NCBI GenBank assembly: GCA_902790175.1
Contig: CADAQZ010000026.1
Span: 1 to 49,931, forward strand
Direction of reading: 5' to 3'
Origin: an uncultured Eubacteriales bacterium
GTDB taxonomy: Bacteria; Bacillota; Clostridia; Christensenellales; Aristaeellaceae
DNA: 49,931 nt
This document shows, piece by piece, positions 34,157 through 42,263 of the stretch. A model generated the notes under the pieces. The model was not told where the DNA came from and made no database searches. It worked only from the letters and a program-made list of their open reading frames with translations. Both the position numbers and the translations under genes were made by a program. Each line of letters opens with the position of its first letter. Position 1 is the first letter of the stretch.

Positions 34157-37045
34157 CTACGCCTCCCTGAACACGCAGATGTACTCCACCTTGCTGTTCT
34201 TGTCGTCCACGTGGTCGTTCTTCATGTGCAGGCGCAGGGGCTGGCCATCGGGGCGGCGGATGGTGAAGTCGAACTCGAAAGGCTCCTTGTTCTCCAGGGC
34301 CGCCATCGTCACGCCGGCCAGGCGCTCGGCCTCCTCGGGGTCCATCATCCGGTAGAGCTCGCCGCTGTTGAGCAGCTTTTCAAACGCCTTCGCGGGCACG
34401 CCGAGCTTGTCCTCCAGGCCGTGCACCACCACGCGATACTTGTAGCCGTCGCCCTTGCGGCGCACGAACACCACGTCGTCCGACGAGAACTTGCTCAAGA
34501 GCCGCATCTGGTTGCGCAGCTTCACCATGTCCGTCACGTCGATGGCGACGCTCTGGAAGCTGAGCTGGCCGTTCAGGTCGGTCAGGCGGCTCTGGTTCAC
34601 CACGTAGATGTAGCCGTCGTCCTTGCGCTTGAGGCGATAGGGCGCGTTCGCGGGCTCCTGGCCCTTCAGGATGTCGTCGGCGCGCCGGCGCATGATCTGG
34701 GCGTCGTCCTTGTGCACCAGGTTCAGGAAGCTGTTGCCGAACTGCTCGCGGATCTCGGCCTGCGTGTAGCCCACCATGTCCGCGAAGCCCCTGCTGACGT
34801 AGAGGAACTCGAAGCGGCCGTCCGCGGTGCAGCGGTAGTAGCCGCCGGGCAGGTCCTCGTTCACGTACTGCAGCTCGCTCACGTCCTCGCAGGAGCCGTA
34901 GAAGTTCATGCCCTGCTCGTTGCGGTCCATGTAGTACAGCTGCATGGAGATCCACACGAACGTGCCGTTCGGCTTGAACACGCGCAGCACGCCCTTGGCG
35001 CCGTTGAGCCGGTCGTGGGTGGCGCGCTCCAGCATGGCGAAGAGCTTAGGCCGGTCCTCCGGGTGCACGAAGCGCTGCATGCCGTTGATGCGCTCGTTCA
35101 GCTCGTTCAATTCGATGCCCACCATCTGGTAGAACTGCTGGTTGTAGCGGATGATGTCCACCTCGTCGTCCTTCCAGCGGTAGATGGCCACCGGGCCGAG
35201 GATGTTGTTGAGCATCGCGTCGTTGAACACGTTGGCGTCCAGGAACTCGCGCGTGTGGATCTGCTCGTTGGCCTTGAACTCAAAGCCATTGAGGTCGATG
35301 CGCTTCTCGTCGCGGATCAGGTTTTCAAACTCCTCCACCGGCATCGGGCGATAGAAGTAGTAGCCCTGCATGTAGCGGCAGCCCAGGTCGGACAGGAAGT
35401 TGATCTGCTCCGGCGTCTCCACGCCCTCCACGATCACGGGAATCGTCATGGCCTTGGCCATGCTGATGATGGATTCGAGGATGCTGATGCCGCGGCGGGA
35501 CTCGCTCTCGCTGATGTGCAAAAACTGCGCGTCCAGCTTGAGCACATCCACGTTCAGGCTGCGCAGCATGTTCAGCGAGGAATAGCCGCTGCCGAAGTCG
35601 TCCATCAGCACCAGGAACCCGGCCTCGCGCAGGCGGCGCGCCGTCTCGCGCACCACGGCGGTGTCCTCCACGTAGGCCGACTCGGTGATCTCGATCTTGA
35701 TCAACCCCGCCGGCAGGCCGTACTTCTCCAGCAGCGCGGCAAAGTGGGCGGGCACGTCGATGGTGAAGATGTCGATCTGCGACACGTTCACCGACACCGG
35801 CACCGCCACGTGGCCCTCGTCCTGCCACTTGCGCAGCCACTTGCACACGCTCTCCCAGATGAACTTGTCCAGGTTGGTGACCATGCTGTACTTCTCCAGG
35901 ATGGGCACGAACCGGTTCGGCGGGATCATTCGGCCGTCCTTGGTGCGCCAGCGGGCCAGCGCCTCCGCGCCCACCACGTTGCCCGTGGACACGCGGCACT
36001 GGGGCTGCAGGCAGAAGAAGATCTCCCCGCCCTCCAGGCTCTGCTGGAAGTCGGCGAGGATCTTGTATTCCTCGGTGTTTTTCTTGTAGGTGGCGGGGTT
36101 GTACACCCGGATGCGGTTGCGGAAGTCGCCCTTGATCTGCTCGGCGGTCAGCGCGGCGTGGTTGTACAGCTCCATGATCGCGTCGCCGTCGCTCTCGATC
36201 ATGCAGATGCCGAAGATCGGCTGGAAGCCCACGGAGTTGCCCTGGGAGACGATCAGCGCGCTCAGTTCGTCGTACAGCGCGTTCAGCCGCTGAATGTCGT
36301 AGGGCGCCAGCAGCGCGAAGTCGTCCTGGCCGCGATAGCCCGCCAGGCCGCCGGTCTCGCGCTCCAGGCGCAGCAACACCTCGCCCACGCCCGCCAGCAA
36401 AAAGTGGCCCACCTGCTGGCCGTGCCAGTCGCAGAACAGCTTGAAGTTTTCGATGTCCACCGCCACGACGCACCACTGGCCCGACAGCGTGGGCAGTATT
36501 TTCTGCGCCAGCGAGAAGAACTCGCGGTCCAGCAACAGGCCCGTCAGCTCGTCGCGCTTGGGCGGGGCGGACATGGAATTGGCGGGGGCGATGCGCCCCT
36601 GGGCGCGCTGCTTCTGCACGGTGATGTCAAACACGTAGACGTAGACCACGCCCTCGGGCAGGCCGTTCCGGGCGCCGGAGACGATCACCTGCCGCGTCCA
36701 GATCCACTCGCCGTTCACGCCGCGGCAGCGCAGTTCCAGGCTCAGCACGCCGGGGGTCCGGCTGGCCTCCAGGCGGCTTTGCAGCTTGTCGGGGTCCATC
36801 AGGGCCGAATAGCTGCCCCGGTCCGAGGGGTGGATCATGTGCTCGATGGCATAGCGATACATGTCGCGCCAGGCGCCCTCTATGAGGGGCATGAAGTACT
36901 TGCCTTCGATGTGATAGATGTTGCGGCAACGGTTGTTGTAGAGGTCGATCTCGATCAGCTCGTCATAGGGCGCGCCGTTCAGGCGATCCACGATGGTCTG
37001 GTAATCGCCCGCGCTGCTCTCCAGATTCAGCCAATCCGCCTTCAT
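34157..37045 (-). CDS. PAS-GGDEF-EAL-PAS protein, likely cyclic di-GMP phosphodiesterase
   Basis: Protein of 962 residues. A PAS domain (about 30-150) precedes a GGDEF domain (about 165-325) whose signature reads GQDDF, so cyclase activity is doubtful. The EAL domain (about 335-580) keeps the key residues: EALARW, the Asn in VSVNVSQ, the Glu in IKIEITES, the Asp pair in LMDDFGSGYSS, the Lys in VLKLDAQF, the Glu in VIVEGVET and the Gln in MQGYYFYRP. It should therefore cleave cyclic di-GMP. After EAL come two or three more PAS-like domains (about 605-960), an unusual place for sensors. No membrane helix is seen, so it is cytosolic. Confidence 0.9.
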   Translation of the reverse strand: MKADWLNLESSAGDYQTIVDRLNGAPYDELIEIDLYNNRCRNIYHIEGKYFMPLIEGAWRDMYRYAIEHMIHPSDRGSYSALMDPDKLQSRLEASRTPGVLSLELRCRGVNGEWIWTRQVIVSGARNGLPEGVVYVYVFDITVQKQRAQGRIAPANSMSAPPKRDELTGLLLDREFFSLAQKILPTLSGQWCVVAVDIENFKLFCDWHGQQVGHFLLAGVGEVLLRLERETGGLAGYRGQDDFALLAPYDIQRLNALYDELSALIVSQGNSVGFQPIFGICMIESDGDAIMELYNHAALTAEQIKGDFRNRIRVYNPATYKKNTEEYKILADFQQSLEGGEIFFCLQPQCRVSTGNVVGAEALARWRTKDGRMIPPNRFVPILEKYSMVTNLDKFIWESVCKWLRKWQDEGHVAVPVSVNVSQIDIFTIDVPAHFAALLEKYGLPAGLIKIEITESAYVEDTAVVRETARRLREAGFLVLMDDFGSGYSSLNMLRSLNVDVLKLDAQFLHISESESRRGISILESIISMAKAMTIPVIVEGVETPEQINFLSDLGCRYMQGYYFYRPMPVEEFENLIRDEKRIDLNGFEFKANEQIHTREFLDANVFNDAMLNNILGPVAIYRWKDDEVDIIRYNQQFYQMVGIELNELNERINGMQRFVHPEDRPKLFAMLERATHDRLNGAKGVLRVFKPNGTFVWISMQLYYMDRNEQGMNFYGSCEDVSELQYVNEDLPGGYYRCTADGRFEFLYVSRGFADMVGYTQAEIREQFGNSFLNLVHKDDAQIMRRRADDILKGQEPANAPYRLKRKDDGYIYVVNQSRLTDLNGQLSFQSVAIDVTDMVKLRNQMRLLSKFSSDDVVFVRRKGDGYKYRVVVHGLEDKLGVPAKAFEKLLNSGELYRMMDPEEAERLAGVTMAALENKEPFEFDFTIRRPDGQPLRLHMKNDHVDDKNSKVEYICVFREA

Positions 37046-37117
37046 GCTGACACACCCCCTTCCCCGCTTTTTTCAATGCCATGGCAAAGCGGGCGGCATT
37101 TCCCCGTTTACATTTTC

Positions 37118-37154
37118 GCTAATATATATTAGCACACAATTTTTTCCATTGCAA
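37118..37154 (-). promoter_or_regulatory. Promoter of the GGDEF-EAL gene with palindromic operator
   Basis: Minus-strand -35 TTGCAA (37149-37154) and -10 TAATAT (37126-37131) with a 17-bp spacer. The -10 lies inside a perfect 16-bp palindrome GCTAATATATATTAGC (37118-37133), a likely repressor site. Confidence 0.68.
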
Positions 37155-37182
37155 GGGGATAATCGCAAATCCATAGCCTCGC

Positions 37183-37211
37183 TTGCAAACCGGCGGCCTT
37201 TGTCCTATAAT
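37183..37211 (+). promoter_or_regulatory. Promoter of the first aldo/keto reductase gene
   Basis: TTGCAA (37183-37188), 17-bp spacer, TATAAT (37206-37211). Confidence 0.8.
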
Positions 37212-37251
37212 GATGGCAGACGACCGGAAAAACGCGAAAAGGAGCAGACCC

Positions 37252-38433
37252 ATGCAATATCGAATCAACCCCCGCAACGGCGATTCCCTGTCCGCGCTGG
37301 GCTTCGGCTGCATGCGCTTCACGCGGCGCGGCGGCGGGATCGACCAGGAGAAGGCCAACCGCGAGATGAAGCGCGCGCTGGAGCTGGGCGTCAACTACTT
37401 TGACACCGCCTACGCCTACCCCGGCAGCGAGGCCTGCCTGGGAAGCTTCATGAAGACCTACGGCTGCCGCGATGAGATCAAGATCGCCACGAAGCTGCCG
37501 CAGTACCGCGTGCAGAAGCCGGAGGATGCCGAGCGCTGGTTTAACGAGGAGCTCGAGCGGCTCCAGACCGACCACGTGGACTACTACCTGATGCACATGC
37601 TCAACGACGAGGGAAGCTGGGCGCGGCTGCGCGCGCTGGGCGTGGATAAGTGGCTGGAGGAGAAGAAGGCCAGCGGCGCGATCCGCAACGCCGGCTTCTC
37701 GTTCCACGGCGGCACGCTGCAATTCAAGGCGCTGCTGGACGCCTGGGACTGGGATTTCTGCCAGATCCAGTTCAACTACATGGACGAGCGCAGCCAGGCC
37801 GGCATCGACGGGTTGAAGTACGCGAACGAGAAGGGCCTGCCGGTGATCATCATGGAGCCCCTTCGCGGCGGCAGGCTGGCGGGCGGGCTGCCCGCGACGG
37901 CGCGGCAGGCGTTCGACGCCTCCGGCACAGTGCGCTCGCCCGCGGACTGGGGCCTGCGCTGGATCTGGAACCACCCGGAGGTCACCGTCGTCCTCAGCGG
38001 CATGAACGACCTTGCGCAAGTGGAGGAGAACTGCCGCGTGGCCTCGGAGGCCCTGCCCGGGCATCTTTCGGACGCGGAGCTGGCCCTGTACGACAAGGCG
38101 CTCGGAGAGATCCAGAAGAACATCAAGGTGGGCTGCACCGGCTGCGGCTACTGCCAGCCCTGCCCGCGGGGCGTGGACATCCCCACCTGCTTCGCCGCCT
38201 ACAACGCCAGCTACGCCGACGGGCTCATCAACGGCATGCGCGAGTACCTGATGTGCACCACGCTGCGCAAGACCCACAGCAACGCCGGGCTCTGCGTGAA
38301 GTGCGGCAAGTGCGAGGCGGCCTGTCCCCAGCACATCGCCATCCGCGACATGCTCGACGGCGTGAAAAGGCGCCTCGAGAACCCGATCTACAAGATCGCG
38401 GCCTGGGGCGCGCCGAAGATTATGAAGTATTGA
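37252..38433 (+). CDS. Aldo/keto reductase with C-terminal 4Fe-4S ferredoxin domain
   Basis: Protein of 393 residues. The barrel carries the catalytic set: Asp and Tyr in YFDTAYAYPG, Lys in IATKLPQ, and His in YYLMHML. The C-terminal part has two cysteine clusters, CTGCGYCQPCP (near residue 294) and CVKCGKCEAACPQ (near 347), which should hold iron-sulfur clusters. Such fusions are common in gut anaerobes and link carbonyl reduction to ferredoxin-type electron transfer; the substrate is unknown. The ATG at 37252 follows AAAAGGAG, with its own promoter just upstream. Confidence 0.9.
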   Translation: MQYRINPRNGDSLSALGFGCMRFTRRGGGIDQEKANREMKRALELGVNYFDTAYAYPGSEACLGSFMKTYGCRDEIKIATKLPQYRVQKPEDAERWFNEELERLQTDHVDYYLMHMLNDEGSWARLRALGVDKWLEEKKASGAIRNAGFSFHGGTLQFKALLDAWDWDFCQIQFNYMDERSQAGIDGLKYANEKGLPVIIMEPLRGGRLAGGLPATARQAFDASGTVRSPADWGLRWIWNHPEVTVVLSGMNDLAQVEENCRVASEALPGHLSDAELALYDKALGEIQKNIKVGCTGCGYCQPCPRGVDIPTCFAAYNASYADGLINGMREYLMCTTLRKTHSNAGLCVKCGKCEAACPQHIAIRDMLDGVKRRLENPIYKIAAWGAPKIMKY

Positions 38434-38452
38434 GTCATTGCGCTTTCAATAC

Positions 38453-38491
38453 AAACCAAAAGCCTTCCCCATAGGGGAAGGCTTTTGGTTT
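38453..38491. terminator. Bidirectional terminator, 18-bp perfect stem
   Basis: AAACCAAAAGCCTTCCCC and its exact complement flank an ATA loop, between two convergent genes. Its core, CCTTCCCC...GGGGAAGG, is also the core of the palindromic repeats. Confidence 0.88.
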
Positions 38492-38495
38492 GCCG

Positions 38496-38581
38496 CGCGG
38501 CAGCCGCCATCAACTCCTCACTCCTCACTCCTCACTCCTAACTCCTCACTCTCCACTCTCCACTCTTCACTCTCAACTCTC
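38496..38581 (-). repeat. Head-plus-tail repeat at the 3' end of the flavoprotein gene
   Basis: Head CGCGGCAGCCGC (38496-38507), then about nine heptamers (minus strand GGAGTGA, GGAGTTA, GGAGAGT). The tail reaches into the gene and encodes its last residues (Arg-Glu-Ser) and TGA stop. Confidence 0.8.
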
Positions 38582-39958
38582 CCTAATCCCCGCGATCTCC
38601 CGCGCCACGTACACCCCGCTGGCGGAGGCGTGGCTCAAGGAGTGCGTGACGCCGGAGCCGTCGCCGATGACGTAGAGGCCCTTGTGGCAGGTCTCCAGGT
38701 GGCGGTCGAGCTCCACTTCCATGTTGTAGAACTTCACCTCCACGCCGTAGAGGAGCGTGTCGTCGTTGGCGGTGCCGGGGGCGATCTTGTCCAGCGCGTA
38801 GATCATCTCGATGATGCCGTCGAGGATGCGCTTGGGCAGCACGAGGCTCAGATCGCCCGGCGTGGCCGCCAGCGTAGGCTTCACGGTGCCCTCGTCGATG
38901 CGCTTGGGCGTGCTGCGGCGACCGCGCTCGAGATCCCCGAAGCGCTGTACGATGGCCCCGCCGCCCAGCATGTTGGACAGCCGCACGATGCTCTCGCCGT
39001 AGCCGTTCGAGTCGTGGAAGGGCTCGGAGAAGTGCTTGGACACCAACAGCGCGAAGTTCGTGTTCTCGGTCTTGCGGCCCTCGTCCTCGAAGCTGTGGCC
39101 GTTCACGGTCACGATGCCGTTCGTGTTCTCGTTGACCACGATGCCGCGCGGGTTCATGCAGAACGTGCGCACCTGGTCCTCGTACTTCTCGGTGCGGTAG
39201 AGGATCTTGCTCTCGTACAGCTCGTCGGTGATGTGGGCGAAGATCACGGCGGGCAGCTCCACGCGCACGCCCAGGTCCACGCGGTTGGACTTCGTGGCGA
39301 TGCCCAGCGCGCCGCAGACGTGCTCCATCCACTTGCTGCCGCTGCGGCCCACGGACACCACGCACCGGCGGCACTCGTAGGCGTCGTCGCCGCAGCGCAC
39401 GCGGTAGCCCTCGTCCAGGCCGATCACCTCGATGGCGTCCACCATCGTGTTGAAGTAAAAGTCCACCTTATCGCGCAGCTTTTCATACAGATTGCCCAGC
39501 ACCACGTAGTTGATGTCGGTGCCCAGGTGGCGCACCGAGGCCTCCAGCAGCGTGAGCCTATTCTGCATGCACAGCTTCTTGAAGCGCGTGCCGGCGGTGG
39601 AGTACAGCGCGGTGCCCTGGCCGCCGTTTTCCACGTTGATGCGGTCCACGTAGCGCATCAGGTCCATGGCCTCGTCGCGCCCGATGTACTCGTACAGCGT
39701 GCCGCCGAAGTCGTTGGTGATGTTGTACTTGCCGTCGGAGAAGGCCCCCGCGCCGCCAAATCCGTTCATGATCGCGCAGGTGGGGCACTTCACGCAGCTC
39801 TTGATCTTTTTGCCGTCGATCGGGCACTTGCGCTTGTCCAGCGGGTTGCCGGCCTCGAACACGGCCACCTTCAGATCCGGGCGCCTCTGGGTCAGCTCCC
39901 AGGCGGTGAAGATGCCGCCGGGGCCCGCGCCGATGATGATCACGTCGTAGTTGTTCAT
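38573..39958 (-). CDS. FAD-dependent oxidoreductase (BaiN/HI0933-like or COG2509 type)
   Basis: Protein of 461 residues with an N-terminal FAD-binding motif (VIIIGAGPGGIFTAW) and a C-terminal FAD motif (GLYVIGDGSGVTHSL). A cysteine-rich patch (CPIDGKKIKSCVKCPTCAIM) follows the first motif, as in COG2509 dehydrogenases. The exact reaction is unknown. GGAGG precedes the ATG. It starts 20 bases after the second aldo/keto reductase on the same strand, so the two probably form a redox pair. The last three residues come from a heptamer repeat. Confidence 0.85.
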   Translation of the reverse strand: MNNYDVIIIGAGPGGIFTAWELTQRRPDLKVAVFEAGNPLDKRKCPIDGKKIKSCVKCPTCAIMNGFGGAGAFSDGKYNITNDFGGTLYEYIGRDEAMDLMRYVDRINVENGGQGTALYSTAGTRFKKLCMQNRLTLLEASVRHLGTDINYVVLGNLYEKLRDKVDFYFNTMVDAIEVIGLDEGYRVRCGDDAYECRRCVVSVGRSGSKWMEHVCGALGIATKSNRVDLGVRVELPAVIFAHITDELYESKILYRTEKYEDQVRTFCMNPRGIVVNENTNGIVTVNGHSFEDEGRKTENTNFALLVSKHFSEPFHDSNGYGESIVRLSNMLGGGAIVQRFGDLERGRRSTPKRIDEGTVKPTLAATPGDLSLVLPKRILDGIIEMIYALDKIAPGTANDDTLLYGVEVKFYNMEVELDRHLETCHKGLYVIGDGSGVTHSLSHASASGVYVAREIAGIRES

Positions 39959-39978
39959 ATCTCTGTTCCTCCGAAAAA

Positions 39979-41121
39979 TTATCCAAACAGCTCCGCCGCC
40001 TTCGCCATGCGCTCGGCGATATTCACGCCAAACGGGCAGTTCGGCTCGCAGCTCTTGCAGCCCACGCAGTCAGCGGCATTGCGCGGTAGGTCGCGGTAGT
40101 GCGCGCGCAGGCTTTGGGGCACCGCCTCCTGCCGGACGGCCAGGTCGTACAGCTTGTTCACCGCGGCGATGTCGATGCCCATCGGGCAGGGCTGGCAGTG
40201 GCCGCAGTAGGTACACAGGCCCGTATAGCCGTGCATCGGCGCGCGCGCCAGCACCGAGGCGTAGTCGCGCGCGTCGGCGTCGGCCGTCTCGTAGGCAACG
40301 GCGGCGTCGATCTGATCCACGGTGTCGTAGCCGCAGAGGATCGAGGCCACGCCCGGGCGAGTCAGCGCGTAGTGGATCAGCTGCGCGGGCGTGAACGCCA
40401 CGCCGAAGGGCGAGCGCTTTTCGTCCAGTAGCGCGCCGCCGAAAAAGCCCTTCATCACCGTGATGCCCACGTCCTTTTCCTCGCACAGGCGGTAGAGCGC
40501 CGCGCGCTCCTCGTCGATGCCGCGCTCGTCCGCGCCGAACTTGCCCTGCAAGAGCTCCATCAAATCCTCGGTGGCCGGGTGCATGTCAAACGCCGGGTTC
40601 ACCGAGAACAACAGCATCTCCACGATGCCCGCCTCCACGGCGCGCGCAGCCATGCGCGGGTTGTGGGTGCTCATGCCGATGTGGCGGATCAAGCCGTCGC
40701 TTCGCAGTTTCAGCACGTAGTCCAAGAACGGGGATTCCATCGCGGCCTGCCAGTCGGCCTCGGAGTCCACGTAGTGGATCATGCCCAGGTCGATGTAGCC
40801 GCCGCCGATGCGCCGCAGCAGGTCCTCGAACGCGGGCCGAACGAACGCCAGATCGCGCGAGCGCACGTACTGGCCGCCCTGCCAGGTGGAGCCCACGTGG
40901 CCCTGCACGAACCACTCGCCGCGGCAATCGGCGATGCCCTTGCCGATGATGTCGCGGCTCTTGGGGTCCGGCATCCAGCAGTCGATGATGTTGACGCCCC
41001 TCTCATGGGCGTGGCGGATCAGGTTGACGGAGTGGGCCTCGTCGTGGCGCTCCAGCCATTCCCCGCCGAAGCCCACCTCGCTGACCATCAGGCCGGTCCT
41101 GCCCAGGCGGCGGTAGTTCAT
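39979..41121 (-). CDS. Aldo/keto reductase-like protein with 4Fe-4S domain, active site degenerate
   Basis: Protein of 380 residues with the aldo/keto reductase fold start (YRRLGRTGLMVSEVGFGG) and two cysteine clusters near the end (CTYCGHCQPCP and CVGCKSCEPNCP). The Asp remains (NIIDCWMPD) and a His is seen (GMIHYVD). The usual catalytic Tyr is absent, and the usual Lys position reads VQGHVGS. It may thus not be a classical reductase. AAAGGAG lies before the ATG. It forms a likely operon with the flavoprotein gene that follows. Confidence 0.85.
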   Translation of the reverse strand: MNYRRLGRTGLMVSEVGFGGEWLERHDEAHSVNLIRHAHERGVNIIDCWMPDPKSRDIIGKGIADCRGEWFVQGHVGSTWQGGQYVRSRDLAFVRPAFEDLLRRIGGGYIDLGMIHYVDSEADWQAAMESPFLDYVLKLRSDGLIRHIGMSTHNPRMAARAVEAGIVEMLLFSVNPAFDMHPATEDLMELLQGKFGADERGIDEERAALYRLCEEKDVGITVMKGFFGGALLDEKRSPFGVAFTPAQLIHYALTRPGVASILCGYDTVDQIDAAVAYETADADARDYASVLARAPMHGYTGLCTYCGHCQPCPMGIDIAAVNKLYDLAVRQEAVPQSLRAHYRDLPRNAADCVGCKSCEPNCPFGVNIAERMAKAAELFG

Positions 41122-41185
41122 GGGAATGCTCCTTTCGCTCGTATATGTTTTCTTCTTAATTACAGTGTCCTTCGCTTCGCAACGG

Positions 41186-41270
41186 ACAGATCCTTCGCTT
41201 CGCTCAGGATGACAGGCGATCCGTTATACTGTCATTCTGAGCGAAGGCGCAGCCGAAGTCGAAGAATCTG
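41186..41270. repeat. Inverted GTCATTCTGAGCG repeat
   Basis: Arms CAGATCCTTCGCTTCGCTC and GTCATTCTGAGCGAAGGC...CGAAGAATCTG, in the gap between the cobalamin operon end and the aldo/keto reductase gene. Confidence 0.85.
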
Positions 41271-41296
41271 TACATCTCTTGTCCTGCGACAACTCA

Positions 41297-42259
41297 TCAG
41301 AACGTTGTATGCGCCATCGCCGCGATCCCCACGATCCCCGCCAGCACGATCCCGGCGCTCGCAAACATCAGCCGATTCACCCGCCGGATGTCCTCGCCCT
41401 CGGGGGGGCGGACGTCGTCGCCGATGGTCGGCTTGCGCACGAGCCTGCCGAAGTAGGTGTGGTCGCCGCCGAGCCGCACGCCCAGCGCGCCCGCCGCGGC
41501 GGCCTCGCTCCAGGCGCAGTTGGGCGAGAGGTGGTTCGCGTGGTCGCGGCGCACGGTATGGAAGGCACGCCGCCCGTCCAGCCCCAGCGGGAACGCGGAA
41601 AGGCACATCGCGAGCGCCGTGATTCGCGCGGGCACGTAGTTCCACACGTCGTCGGCCTTCGCCGCGAACCGGCCCACGTCCCGGTACTTCTCGTCCAGAT
41701 AGCCGATCATGCTGTCCAGCGTGCTGGCGGCCTTGAACGCCAGGCCCAGCACCGGCCCGCCCAGCGCGAGATACAGCATCGGGGAGATCACGCCGTCGGT
41801 CGCGTTCTCGGCCACGGTCTCGATCGTCGCGCAGAGCACCTCCCGCGCATCGAGGCCGTCGGTGTCACGGCCCACGATGCGCGCCACGCGCCCGCGCCCC
41901 GCTTCCAGCGACGCCTCCAGCGCCCGGCACACGCCCTCGGCCTCGTCCGCGAGGTTGCGCGCGGACAGGCACGTCCAGCTCATAAGCGCCATGCCGACGA
42001 AGCGCGGCCAGCGGCCCCACAGCCCGAGCAGATAGAGTATACCCGCCGCCGCGCCCGCTGTCAACAGCACCGTTAAAACGGCCAGCACGGCCCCGCGTCG
42101 GCGCAGGACTTCGGGTGACGGGTCGCCCCGCCGCGCGCGCCTCTCGGCGAACGCGACGAACTTCCCCACCAGCCGCACGGGGTGGGGAAACCACTCGGGA
42201 TCGCCGATCAGCAGATCGAGCGCCGCCCCGGCGAGGAGGGCCGCAATGTGGGTAGGCAT
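41297..42259 (-). CDS. cbiB: Adenosylcobinamide-phosphate synthase CbiB
   Basis: Integral membrane enzyme of 320 residues that joins the aminopropanol arm to cobyric acid in cobalamin synthesis. Family signs are LLIGDPEWFPHPVRLVGK near the N-terminus, TVAENATDGVISPM and a C-terminal LGGDHTYFGR. Several membrane helices are visible. The ATG at 42259 lies 4 bases past the cbiP stop and uses GAGG in the end of that gene. It is last in the cobalamin gene row, and its arm donor would be made by the CobD encoded upstream. Confidence 0.93.
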   Translation of the reverse strand: MPTHIAALLAGAALDLLIGDPEWFPHPVRLVGKFVAFAERRARRGDPSPEVLRRRGAVLAVLTVLLTAGAAAGILYLLGLWGRWPRFVGMALMSWTCLSARNLADEAEGVCRALEASLEAGRGRVARIVGRDTDGLDAREVLCATIETVAENATDGVISPMLYLALGGPVLGLAFKAASTLDSMIGYLDEKYRDVGRFAAKADDVWNYVPARITALAMCLSAFPLGLDGRRAFHTVRRDHANHLSPNCAWSEAAAAGALGVRLGGDHTYFGRLVRKPTIGDDVRPPEGEDIRRVNRLMFASAGIVLAGIVGIAAMAHTTF

Positions 42260-42263
42260 AACC

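Noticed and set aside
34112-37132. 1006-codon open frame opposite the GGDEF-EAL gene
   Set aside because: Same shadow effect; no domain, no ribosome site, and the opposite strand has a clear gene.
38511-38581. Heptamer runs as a CRISPR array
   Set aside because: Units are 7 bp, degenerate and without spacers.
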